Part shown: positions 6,620 through 13,444 of the stretch, piece after piece
How positions within the stretch are numbered: position 1 is the first letter of the stretch
Layout: each line of letters begins with the position of its first letter
Origin: Nitrospinota bacterium
GTDB taxonomy: Bacteria; UBA8248; JACPRG01
DNA length: 14,468 nucleotides
Assembly: GCA_030740135.1 (NCBI GenBank)
Contig: JASLXW010000031.1
Span: 1 to 14,468 of the forward strand
Reading direction: 5' to 3'
The notes under the pieces: model-generated
What the model was told of the DNA's origin: nothing
Database searches by the model: none
What the model saw: the letters and a program-made list of their open reading frames with translations, nothing else
Program-made: the position numbers and the translations under genes

Positions 6620-7834
6620 TCACTGGTAGAGCTCGGCCGGCAGCTCGTAGAGGAGCCGCGCCGCGCGAAGGAGGAGGACGTCGTTGACGCCGTCGGAGTG
6701 GAGAAAGCTGGTCGCGTCGCGCAGGTATTTCTCCATCGGATAATCCTTCATGTAGCCGTAGCCCCCGAACAACGCCATCGCCTCTTTGGCCACCTCGAAA
6801 GAGACTTCTGCGGCGAACACCTTGGACATCGGCGCCATGGACCAGTCGGTCTCCTCGTCGTCGGAGTCGATGTTGTACGCCGCGCGATAGAGATAGGCGC
6901 GCGCGGCGTCGAGGCGCATCTTCATTCGGGCGAGACGGTGGTGGACCAGTTGATGGTGGATCATCATCTTGCCGCCGATGAAGCGCTCGTTGGCGTGCTC
7001 GAGCGCCGCCTCATAGGCCGCCCGGGCGGTGCCGAGGACGGTCGCCCCCGCCTGGATGTTGCTCCCCTCCTCGGCGAGGAACCGCAGCACGTCCACCATG
7101 CCCCTGCCGCGCTGGCCGACCAGGTTTTCCTCCGGGATGGTACAATCCTCCATGTTCATCGTGCTGTTCCACACGAGCCGCTGGCCCATCTTGTCCTCGA
7201 CCTTCCCGATGGAAAAACCCGGCGCGTCGTGGGGGACGACGAAGGCGCTCACGCGCTCGTAGACGTTCTTCTCCGGGTCGGTGACGGCGAAGATGAGGTA
7301 GAGCTTCGAGAGGCCCGCGTTCGAGATGAAGTGCTTCGTCCCGTTGAGGACCCAGCGGCCGTCGCGGAGCTCCGCGCGGGCCTGGAGGGTGGAGTCCTTC
7401 CGCTCGATGGGGACGATGTAATTGGACCCCCCCGAAGGCTCGGTGATGGCGATGGAGAGCAAGCACTCCGGGTCGTCCCGGAAGAGGGGGATGAAGCGCC
7501 CCCTTTGCTCCTCGTTGCACAGGTGCGCGATGCCGGCCGAGATCTTCCAGACTTGGTCCAGGCACACCGCGAACCCCAGGTCGCCCGTCGCCAGCTCCTC
7601 GCCCACCACGCAGCGCGTGATGATGTCGGCCTCGATTCCCCCGTCCTCCTCGCTCAGGGAAAGGGTGCGAAGCCCGATGGCGTCCGCCTTCCGCAGGAGA
7701 TCCCAGGAGAACCCTTTCTTGGGGTCCGGCTCGCGGTCCAGCTCGGCGCGCACGGGGATGACCTCTTCGCGGACGAACTTCCGCACGACGTCGCGGAGCA
7801 TGAGCTGCTTCTCGGTGAGTTTGAAATCGACCAT
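6620..7834 (-). CDS. Acyl-CoA dehydrogenase with Asp in place of the catalytic Glu
   Basis: This FAD enzyme oxidises an acyl-CoA and passes electrons to ETF. It has 404 residues, the usual length. Family motifs are AITEPSGGSN (129-138), WVLNGTKHFISNAG (161-174), EENLVGQRGRGM (235-246) and LFGGYGYMKDYPMEKYLRDA (355-374). A gapless alignment after RDA puts Asp381 (SDGVND) where most family members have Glu (YEGTNE). The isovaleryl-CoA-type alternative base is not clearly present in the helix around 254-258. Start: ATG at 7834 is preferred over ATG at 7852 because GGAGG lies 11 bases upstream of the former, while the latter has no site. It is the last gene of the etfB-etfA operon. An Asp base fits cyclic acyl-CoA substrates, which suits the Hcr-like neighbour. 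The substrate is unproven. Confidence 0.9.
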   Translation of the reverse strand: MVDFKLTEKQLMLRDVVRKFVREEVIPVRAELDREPDPKKGFSWDLLRKADAIGLRTLSLSEEDGGIEADIITRCVVGEELATGDLGFAVCLDQVWKISAGIAHLCNEEQRGRFIPLFRDDPECLLSIAITEPSGGSNYIVPIERKDSTLQARAELRDGRWVLNGTKHFISNAGLSKLYLIFAVTDPEKNVYERVSAFVVPHDAPGFSIGKVEDKMGQRLVWNSTMNMEDCTIPEENLVGQRGRGMVDVLRFLAEEGSNIQAGATVLGTARAAYEAALEHANERFIGGKMMIHHQLVHHRLARMKMRLDAARAYLYRAAYNIDSDDEETDWSMAPMSKVFAAEVSFEVAKEAMALFGGYGYMKDYPMEKYLRDATSFLHSDGVNDVLLLRAARLLYELPAELYQ

Positions 7835-7885
7835 GACTGATGGATCCTCCATGGGTCCGAGGGATGAGAGGTTGCCCCGGCGGGG

Positions 7886-8878
7886 TCAGGAGGAGAGAAG
7901 CTCCTTGAGCTTTTGCGTGAGCGCCGGGACAACTTTCCTGTAGTCGCCCACGATCCCGAAACGGGACCGCTGGAAGATGGGCGCTTCGGGGTCGGTGTTG
8001 ATCGCCACGATGTTTCTGCTGGGGCCGGCTCCCACCATGTGCTGCATGGCGCCTGAGATGCCGACGGCGATGTACAGGTTGGGGCTCACGATCTTGCCCG
8101 TCTGGCCCACCTGCATCTGCGTCGGGACCCAGCCCTCGTCCACCGCCCCGCGGCTGGCCCCCACGGCGGCCTTGAGCACCGCGGCAAGCTCGTCCAGATG
8201 TGCGAAGTTTTCGGCGGCGCCCACGCCGCGGCCTCCGCTGACGACGATCTCCGCGTCCTCCAGGCGAACGCCTTCACTCTCGACCCTCCGGGCCTCGACG
8301 AAACGCATTTTCAGCCCGCCGGCGTCGATCGAAACCTCGACCTCGACGAGGTCGCCCGAGCGGCCCTCCCGGATCTCCGCCCGGGGAAAGGCTTTCATCC
8401 GGACGGAGGCCGACGAGGCCCCGCTGCCGTTCAAGCGCACGTGGCTGACGGCGCCCCCGCCGTAGACGGGCCGGACGGCGGCGAGCCGGCCGCCGTCGAG
8501 GAAAAGGTCCGTGCAGTCGTGCGCGTAGCTCATCCTCCGACGGAAGGCGAGGCGCGGGGCCGCGTCCCGGCCGACGGAGGTGTTCCCCACGAGAAAGATG
8601 GCGGGCGATGTCTCCCCGACGGCCGCGTCGATCACTTCAGTGTACGCCGCATTGGTGTACCCGGCCAGGAGGTCCGATTCGGCGGCCAGGGCCTTGTCGG
8701 TCCCCAGGGCGATCAAACCCTTCGCCAGCTCCCGCGTGCCCGGTCCTCCCAGCAGAAGGCCCATGAGCGAGCCGCCGGTTTCGTCCGCCAGCTTGCGGCC
8801 GATGAAGCAAAGCTCGCTGCTGACTCCGGCGAGGCGGTCGCCCGCGCGCTCGGCCAGGATCAAGACATCGTTCGGCAT
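7886..8878 (-). CDS. etfA: Electron transfer flavoprotein alpha subunit
   Basis: The alpha subunit of ETF binds FAD and carries electrons from acyl-CoA dehydrogenases to a quinone reductase or another acceptor. It has 330 residues. The C-terminal FAD domain is intact: VSGGRGVG (213-220), GASRGAVDEGW (240-250), GQTGKIVSPNLYIAVGIS (258-275), SGAMQH (275-280) and NTDPEAPIF (294-302). The N-terminal domain is normal for the family. The start ATG follows an AGGGGGC site about 5 bases upstream. It lies 13 bases after etfB and 51 bases before the acyl-CoA dehydrogenase in one operon, so the ETF probably serves that enzyme. The N-terminal half lacks any ferredoxin-like extension, so nothing points to a larger fused form. 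Confidence 0.93.
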   Translation of the reverse strand: MPNDVLILAERAGDRLAGVSSELCFIGRKLADETGGSLMGLLLGGPGTRELAKGLIALGTDKALAAESDLLAGYTNAAYTEVIDAAVGETSPAIFLVGNTSVGRDAAPRLAFRRRMSYAHDCTDLFLDGGRLAAVRPVYGGGAVSHVRLNGSGASSASVRMKAFPRAEIREGRSGDLVEVEVSIDAGGLKMRFVEARRVESEGVRLEDAEIVVSGGRGVGAAENFAHLDELAAVLKAAVGASRGAVDEGWVPTQMQVGQTGKIVSPNLYIAVGISGAMQHMVGAGPSRNIVAINTDPEAPIFQRSRFGIVGDYRKVVPALTQKLKELLSS

Positions 8879-8891
8879 CCGAGGCCCCCTG

Positions 8892-9692
8892 TCAGAGGAT
8901 CTTTTCTTCCCGGAGGCGGAGGGCGAGGTTCCCGGCCCTGTCCTCCGGCGTGTCTCCCTCGATGAATTCGCAGCCGCCCGTGAAGTCCGGCTTGTACAAC
9001 CGGGTGAGCTTCAGCCCCGCCGCCGCCGCGCCGACCTCGGCGGGATCCATGCCGACGTCGGCCGCGGACCAGACCGGAACCTGTTTCCGCGAAGCCGCCA
9101 GGATCCCCTTCACCGTGGGGAAGCGCGGCTTGTTGATCTCATTGCTCACCGTGAGCAGGCAGGGCGTGGAGACGTCCACCACTTCGACGCCGTCTTCGAG
9201 CGCGCGCTCACAACGCAGGCCCCCGTTCGTCACCTCGATCCGCTGGAGCTGGCTCACGCTCGGCAAAGCGAGCGCCTCGGCCAGCGCGAGACCGGTGGCG
9301 CCGTAACTCCAGTCGCTGCTGAGCCGCCCGCAGAAGATGATGTCGAAGGCGCCGATCCTGCGGACGGCGGCGGCCAGGATGCGCGCCACCCCGAATGCGT
9401 CCGAGCCTTCGAACGCCTCGTCCCGGAGAAGAACCGCGTCGTCGCATCCCATGGCCAGACACTGCTTGAGCGCGTCCCTCGCCGGGTCGTCGCCCACCGT
9501 GAGGGCCGTCACCTTGCCCGCGTGGGCTTCTTTCAACCGGATGGCCGCTTCGATGGCGTTCTCATCGAAGGTGCTGATCACCAGGCGGGCGTCAGCCGGC
9601 GGAATGACGGCCAAATTCTCTTCGTCCACCTTGAAATTCCGGGGAGGGATGTCCGGGTCCTGAACCTGCTTGATACAGACGATGCTGTCCAA
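8892..9692 (-). CDS. etfB: Electron transfer flavoprotein beta subunit, TTG start
   Basis: This is the AMP-binding beta subunit that pairs with EtfA. It has 266 residues. Recognisable parts are VCIKQVQDP (5-13), ADARLVISTFDENAIEAAIRL (33-53), LTVGDDPARDALKQCLAMG (64-82), FCGRLSSDWSYGATG (120-134) and PCLLTVSNEINKPRFPT (177-193). The segment that is usually a DGD-x-x-Q-x-G type loop reads SDWSYGATG (126-134), a clear departure that may affect AMP or flavin binding. The start is TTG: the family begins at this point, and AGAGGA lies 8 bases upstream (9701-9706 on the plus strand). It is the first gene of the etfB-etfA-acyl-CoA dehydrogenase operon. I saw no clear promoter upstream. Confidence 0.9.
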   Translation of the reverse strand: MDSIVCIKQVQDPDIPPRNFKVDEENLAVIPPADARLVISTFDENAIEAAIRLKEAHAGKVTALTVGDDPARDALKQCLAMGCDDAVLLRDEAFEGSDAFGVARILAAAVRRIGAFDIIFCGRLSSDWSYGATGLALAEALALPSVSQLQRIEVTNGGLRCERALEDGVEVVDVSTPCLLTVSNEINKPRFPTVKGILAASRKQVPVWSAADVGMDPAEVGAAAAGLKLTRLYKPDFTGGCEFIEGDTPEDRAGNLALRLREEKIL

Positions 9693-9700
9693 TGTCGCGG

Positions 9701-9706
9701 TCCTCT
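9701..9706 (-). promoter_or_regulatory. Shine-Dalgarno site supporting the TTG start of etfB
   Basis: Read on the minus strand this is AGAGGA, 8 bases before TTG at 9692. There is no in-frame ATG or GTG at the place where the family starts, so the site decides for TTG. Confidence 0.6.
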
Positions 9707-9918
9707 TTCCACCCGAAAGTTCGGCAGACCGGGGAGAACGCTTTGTCTCTCCATCAGCCCTTCGGACTCCTCGGCGCGGGAACGATCATCCAGTTTCATT
9801 TCGGAGGGAAATCATCGGCGGGATAGCGACCTCTCCTCGTCCAACCCGGGTCGGCGTTCCCGGCAATCGGCTCTCCAAATCAGACTCCCTTCCGCCGGCG
9901 CAACGATCCCTTTCGCTT

Positions 9919-9948
9919 TTGATTACACGTAGACTCGCTCTTTACAAT
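9919..9948 (+). promoter_or_regulatory. Sigma-70-like promoter, TTGATT-18-TACAAT
   Basis: TTGATT (9919-9924) and TACAAT (9943-9948) are 18 bases apart in an AT-richer patch. They would start transcription near 9955 towards the membrane protein gene. Matches are good but unproven in this host. Confidence 0.4.
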
Positions 9949-9959
9949 GACCCTGTTCC

Positions 9960-9996
9960 ATGATCCAGATCAGGGTTTCTATGATCCAGTTCGGGG
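9960..9996. repeat. Two 16-bp direct repeats with 21-bp period, operator-like
   Basis: ATGATCCAGATCAGGG (9960-9975) recurs as ATGATCCAGTTCGGGG (9981-9996), so the copies are 21 bases apart, two turns of the helix. The first copy contains the perfect inverted repeat TGATC-CA-GATCA (9961-9972), which is degraded in the second. The pair lies just downstream of the -10 box of the candidate promoter, where a repressor would block transcription. Confidence 0.4.
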
Positions 9997-10063
9997 AAGA
10001 ATGAGATTTGTTCACCCTGAAGGACCGGTTTTTCTGGAACTGCCCCAAAGAGGAGAATTATTG

Positions 10064-10503
10064 GTGAAGCTCGACGCTTTCGTCATGGTGACAACGGCCG
10101 GTTTCTTCGCCACCTACGCGCACATGATGGTCGCCCTGTGGGCGGACAAGCTCGGTCTGGCCCGACTGGACTTCGCACGAGGCATGTCCCACACCTCTCC
10201 TTTGGAGAAGCGTTCGAAGGAAATCCCCCGTACTGGATGGGGTTCGCCGCCGTCCTTTTGAACGGAACGCTGTTCGCTTTCATTTACGCGGCGGCGGCCG
10301 GCGCCTGCCTCCCCGGGCCGTTTCTCGTGAGAGGGCTCATCTGGGGCGGCGTCCTCCTCCTGGGTTCCCAATGCGTTTTCAATCCGCTGATTGCGAGAAA
10401 CGGATTCTTCTGCCGCAAACTCCACCCGAGAGCCTGGCTCACCGCCACCCTCGTTCACATCGTCTATGGCGTGATCTTGGGCTGGCTCAGTCCAATTCTC
10501 TGA
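10064..10503 (+). pseudogene. Small four-helix membrane protein, frameshifted
   Basis: This is probably an integral membrane protein of about 145 residues with four hydrophobic segments: AFVMVTTAGFFATYAHMMV, YWMGFAAVLLNGTLFAFIYA, LVRGLIWGGVLLLGSQCVF and LTATLVHIVYGVILGWL. The pattern (short loop with NPPYW after helix one, closing VYGVILGW) recalls the YagU/DUF6789-like proteins, which have no known function; this is a tentative family call. The first helix is in one frame and the rest in another. Taking out two bases in the CACAC at 10190-10194 joins them as SHLSFGEAFEGNPPYW. The start is most likely GTG at 10064, with AGGAG 8 bases upstream; TTG at 10061 is possible. The frameshift may be genuine or a sequencing error. 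Confidence 0.5.
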
Positions 10504-10524
10504 CGGCGGAATGACATTTCCCGG

Positions 10525-10553
10525 TTGGCGCTGATTGAGCGTTTGAGTAAGAT
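10525..10553 (+). promoter_or_regulatory. Sigma-70-like promoter, TTGGCG-17-TAAGAT
   Basis: TTGGCG (10525-10530) and TAAGAT (10548-10553) are spaced 17 bases apart, 59 bases before the alcohol dehydrogenase ATG. The strong spacing and the local AT content support it, but this is by eye only. Confidence 0.4.
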
Positions 10554-10612
10554 ACAATCGATCTTCCGCTTCACATCCGGTCGTCCTCGGTCATCATGAA
10601 AGGGAGAAGGTC

Positions 10613-11686
10613 ATGTCCAATTCGATCCCTTCGGAGATGGACGCACTCGTTCTCACCGCGCCCAAGGAGTTCGAGATTCGCAGGGTGCCCGTCCCCGAGC
10701 CCGGCCCGATGGAGGTCCTCGCCAGGGTTCACGCCATCGCGATTGACACCGGCACGGACGGCAAGATGATCGAAGGCGCGTTTCGCAAGACCTGGAACTG
10801 GCCGCCCCACTACCCGATCACCATCGGCCACGAATGGGCGGGCGAAGTCCTGGCCCTGGGGGAAGGGGTGTCTGATTTCAAACCCGGCGACCGCTTCGCC
10901 GCCGCCTCCCACAAAGGCTGCGGCTACTGTCGGAACTGTTCCCTTGGACGCTACACCCTCTGTCTCAACTACGGGAAGCCGGAAACCGGCCATCTGCAAT
11001 ATGGTCACTGCTCACCCGGCGCCTATTCGGAGTACTTCTCCATTTCCGTCAAGAGCATCTATCCGATTCCGGACTCGATGCCCTACGACGAAGCGACCCT
11101 GGTGGACCCGGCGGCCATCGCGCTTCACTCGGCCAAGCGGGCCAAAGTCGGTCCGGGGGACAACGTCGCCGTTTTCGGGCCCGGGGGGATTGGTCTGATG
11201 GCCCTTCAGTGCGCCGATGCCATGGGGGCCGGACGGGTCATTGTTATCGGGCGGGGAGAGCGCCTGAAAAAGGCCGCCGACTTCGGCGCGGAAACCGTGG
11301 ATTTTGAAGCGGTGGATGTGGTCAAGACCGTCCGGGAAATGACGAACGATATCGGCGTGGACGCCGTTATCGAAACGGCCGGCCAGCCGAAGTCGTGCAA
11401 AGAGGCCATCGAAATCATCAAGAAGGGAGGGCGAATCTGCTATGCGGGCAACACCTTCGGAGACATCCCCCTGCCGCTGACAAAGATTACGCTGAACGAG
11501 ATTGATGTTTACGGCCTGCGCGCCAACCCGAACACCTGCCCGGAGGTGATCCCCCTCATCGAAAAAGGGAAGATCGACGTAAAATCCCTCATCACGCACA
11601 CGTTCCCGCTCAAGGAGTTCGCCACGGCCCTTGAGACGGCGGTGAAGCGCATTGATGGGGCCATCCGGGTGATCATTCACCCTTGA
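10613..11686 (+). CDS. Zinc-type medium-chain alcohol dehydrogenase with altered catalytic zinc site
   Basis: This is an NAD(P)-dependent dehydrogenase of the MDR superfamily (357 residues), acting on an alcohol or polyol. It has GHEWAGEV (72-79), the structural zinc loop Cys103-106-109-117, and the nucleotide loop GPGGIG (189-194). At the end of the second beta strand it has Gly213-Arg214 (VIGRGERL) where NAD enzymes have Asp, which suggests NADP. Two catalytic zinc ligands differ from the norm. The usual Cys of the CGTD motif is Thr46 (TGTD, 46-49), and the third ligand position is Asp165 (VDPAAIALHS) rather than Glu. His73 is kept. The start ATG follows AGGGAGAAGG. It stands alone behind its own candidate promoter. 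A role in oxidising a ring alcohol from the neighbouring pathway is speculative. Confidence 0.88.
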   Translation: MSNSIPSEMDALVLTAPKEFEIRRVPVPEPGPMEVLARVHAIAIDTGTDGKMIEGAFRKTWNWPPHYPITIGHEWAGEVLALGEGVSDFKPGDRFAAASHKGCGYCRNCSLGRYTLCLNYGKPETGHLQYGHCSPGAYSEYFSISVKSIYPIPDSMPYDEATLVDPAAIALHSAKRAKVGPGDNVAVFGPGGIGLMALQCADAMGAGRVIVIGRGERLKKAADFGAETVDFEAVDVVKTVREMTNDIGVDAVIETAGQPKSCKEAIEIIKKGGRICYAGNTFGDIPLPLTKITLNEIDVYGLRANPNTCPEVIPLIEKGKIDVKSLITHTFPLKEFATALETAVKRIDGAIRVIIHP

Positions 11687-12049
11687 GGCGAAGGTTGTCA
11701 CCAGGAGCAATCAGTAATCGAAGGCCGCTTTGGTTTTGGGTTTGGCGGCGGCGGGTGCTTCGCTCGGCTACTCGGAACAAGCTTTGTAAGACGCGCCCCT
11801 GCACGCTGCTGGGGCGGGCTTCCAGCTCGCCTTCGGAAGGCGGCCAAGATGGCCGTCGGACCATCCATCCTCCGGCGATGGCGTGTAGCCCCATGGGGCC
11901 GCGCGCCATCGCAGGTTTGAAAGGTCGGAAATCCGTCGTAAGGGATCACTCGTTCGCGGGGGCGCCGCGACGTTCCCTCCGCATCCATTGACGGACGTAG
12001 CGTTGAGGGGCGCACCAAGCCGGTCCTCATGGAAGAAGGGAAGCGCAAA
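11687..12049. other. 363-base gap with clustered hairpins
   Basis: No gene is supported here. Open frames on both strands are arginine- and proline-rich and match nothing. The middle (11828-11899) holds a row of short perfect inverted repeats, listed separately. The last 15 bases hold the ribosome site of the YciI-like gene. No T-run terminator was found after the alcohol dehydrogenase. Confidence 0.5.
11828..11899. repeat. Cluster of short palindromes, possible dispersed repeat or structured RNA
   Basis: Three perfect inverted repeats follow each other. CGCCTT-CGG-AAGGCG is at 11828-11842, CGGCCA-AGA-TGGCCG at 11841-11855, and GCCCCATGGGGC at 11888-11899. The first two share their boundary bases, so they could form alternative structures. 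The preceding GGGCGGGCTTCCAGCTCGCC has the look of intergenic repeats that recur in some GC-rich genomes, but copy number cannot be judged from one window. Confidence 0.4.
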
Positions 12050-12415
12050 ATGCCGCTTTACTGGATTTTGTCCAAGTCGGTCCCGGGCGTGAGTCCGGAA
12101 GAGGCCAATCGAAGTCTGAAAGACCACCTGAAATTTCAGTTCGAGTCCGAGCATGCGGGAAAGCTCTTCGCGGCGGGACCGCTGGGAGAGCTCGCCCCCG
12201 GCCTCGACCCGGTGGGGTTTTATGTTCTGTTCACCGAGACGGAGGAAGAGGCCCGGGAGATCGTCGAGAAAGATCCCTTCCACGTCCGGGGTCTCAAGAC
12301 CTACGAGATGCATCTGTGGAACTTTCATGAAAGCTCCATCATCGGGCTCGGCACGCGGGCGTGGCTCAACGGGACGGACACGTCTTACGAAGGCTACTGG
12401 CCTCAGGAGGATTAG
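12050..12415 (+). CDS. YciI-like protein
   Basis: This is a small dimeric alpha-beta barrel protein of 121 residues. The family resembles muconolactone isomerase and has few known activities. Conserved parts are DHLKFQFESEHAGKLFAAGPL (25-45, with His26 and Gly43-Pro44), GFYVLFTETEEEAREIVEKD (57-75) and DPFHVRGLKTYEMHLWNF (75-92). These are the usual His, Gly-Pro and DPF-x-x-x-GL signatures. A C-terminal tail of about 30 residues extends past the core. ATG at 12050 is preferred over ATG at 12029, because AAGGGA lies 8 bases upstream of the former. It may act on a degradation intermediate, as YciI-like genes often sit near catabolic genes; the substrate is unknown. Confidence 0.8.
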   Translation: MPLYWILSKSVPGVSPEEANRSLKDHLKFQFESEHAGKLFAAGPLGELAPGLDPVGFYVLFTETEEEAREIVEKDPFHVRGLKTYEMHLWNFHESSIIGLGTRAWLNGTDTSYEGYWPQED

Positions 12416-12451
12416 CGCACGGAGGAATCTTCAAATCTCCGCCATTCCGAA

Positions 12452-12733
12452 GGAAGCGAGCCATCCGACTTGATCCAGAATATGGTGGAGCACACAACAA
12501 TCTAGGCTCGATTTATACGGAGCAGGGGACAATACAAGGAGGCAATTGAGTCATTTAGAAAGGCCATCCATCTCGACCCAGAATCAGCCCAAGCTCACTA
12601 TGCCCTTGGATACGTGTACAGCAATGTCAAAAGATATGAGGAGGCGATAGATACCTATCGAGAAGTTCTTCGCTTGGCACCAGACTTTGCTGATGCCTAT
12701 CTTCCCCTTTCTCTTGCTCTCATTGAGACCGGC
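12452..12733 (+). pseudogene. TPR-protein fragment, frameshifted and truncated
   Basis: This is the remnant of a tetratricopeptide-repeat scaffold protein. Two and a half TPR motifs are readable: AIRLDPEYGGAHNNLGSIYTEQG, then YKEAIESFRKAIHLDPES and AHYALGYVYSNVKRYEEAI, then REVLRLAPDFADAYLPLSLAL. The first part is in a different frame from the rest. Dropping one G from GGGG at about 12525-12530 gives the standard EQGQYKEAI. There is no start codon or N-terminus, and the frame ends abruptly after IETG (about 12733), where a nuclease fragment begins. The DNA is visibly less GC-rich than the genes before it, which suggests acquired DNA in decay. Confidence 0.6.
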
Positions 12734-12734
12734 A

Positions 12735-13172
12735 AGAGCGCGACTTGGAAGGGACTCAACCTGTTTTGTACGAGGCAAGTTCGATACAGTTGTCAAATTT
12801 GATGATGGCACCTACGGAGTTATCGATTTCAAAACCTCGAAGACAAAATCCGAGCACGTCTCTCTCTACGGCCGCCAACTACATGCTTACGCCTACTCAC
12901 TTGAAAATGCTGCTCCAGGCAATTTCGCTCTTCGCCCTATCTCCCGATTAGGGCTCCTCGTCTTCGATCCAAACAGCTTTAGAAACCATCCACAGAGCGA
13001 AGTCTCTCTTGATGGAGGCTTGCATTGGCTAGAAATTCCCCTTGATGAACGATCCTTCATCCGGTTTCTTGCCGGTGTATTAGAAGTTCTCGACCAACCT
13101 TCCCCTCCGCCGCCATCTCGCTCATGTGAATGCTGTAAATATCGAGAGGCAAGCCGGAAGACCGGCTATTGA
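12735..13172 (+). pseudogene. PD-(D/E)XK nuclease C-terminal fragment
   Basis: This is the C-terminal part of a RecB/Cas4-like PD-(D/E)XK nuclease. Motifs are GKFDTVVKFDDG (Asp at 12783), YGVIDFKTSK (Asp at 12825, Lys at 12831) and RQLHAYAYSLE, the usual D, D-x-K and Q-x-x-x-Y set. It ends in SCECCKYREASRKTGY, a Cys-containing tail that in relatives can form part of an iron-sulfur or zinc site. The frame has no credible start; ATG codons upstream lie inside the TPR fragment in another frame. The N-terminal half is therefore missing. The catalytic core motifs remain, but without the N-terminus it is unlikely to be active. A small CxxC protein follows by about 45 bases. Confidence 0.6.
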
Positions 13173-13202
13173 TGGAAATGTGTAAAGATTGCAAGCGTTC
13201 TT

Positions 13203-13210
13203 AAGAGGAG
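13203..13210 (+). promoter_or_regulatory. Shine-Dalgarno site before an ATC codon
   Basis: AAGAGGAG ends 6 bases before ATC at 13217, the ideal place for a start codon. It supports 13217 as the intended start of the small CxxC protein, although ATC is not a normal initiator. Confidence 0.4.
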
Positions 13211-13216
13211 AGTAAT

Positions 13217-13444
13217 ATCGCGAGGAAATTCAAATTCGGTCACGTCCATCCTCCGTTCCCATTGGTCGCAACCACCTATAACCCAACGAAGGAGCCGCAC
13301 GGAAAGCCCCGTCCTTATCATTGTCCGGATTGTTGGATGGCCAATAAGAGAGATACCATAATCGGCAATTGGGTTGAATACCCGGACCAGAAGAGTGCAG
13401 GTGAAGCGGGACATGTAGACCCCTGCAAGATCTGGTTCCCTTAA
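13217..13444 (+). CDS. Small CxxC protein, start codon ATC or mutated
   Basis: I do not recognise a family. The frame from 13217 reads ARKFKFGHVHPPFPLVATTY and goes on to YHCPDCWMANKRDTIIGNW and HVDPCKIWFP, giving 75 residues. The CxxC pair with a later Cys and several His could bind a metal. Codon use and the flow of the sequence look like protein coding, and a strong Shine-Dalgarno site sits just before. The codon at the expected start is ATC, so either the start was ATG and has changed, or translation begins at TTG 13262 and yields 60 residues. It follows the nuclease fragment in the same lower-GC stretch and may have been its operon partner. Confidence 0.4.
   Translation: MARKFKFGHVHPPFPLVATTYNPTKEPHGKPRPYHCPDCWMANKRDTIIGNWVEYPDQKSAGEAGHVDPCKIWFP

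Larger units (their letters stand above)
9693..10063. other. 371-base gap between divergent operons
   Basis: This gap separates etfB (minus) from the small membrane protein gene (plus). It holds the etfB ribosome site, a sigma-70-like promoter for the plus strand at 9919-9948, and two direct repeats at 9960-9996, listed separately. An open plus-strand frame from 9947 runs through it into the membrane protein, but its first 39 codons look non-coding. No RNA gene was seen in the rest. Confidence 0.5.

Noticed and set aside
6551..7840. 429-residue plus-strand frame
   Set aside because: It lies antisense to the well-supported acyl-CoA dehydrogenase.
8580..9932. 450-residue plus-strand frame
   Set aside because: It lies antisense to etfA and etfB, and its tail in the gap has no features.
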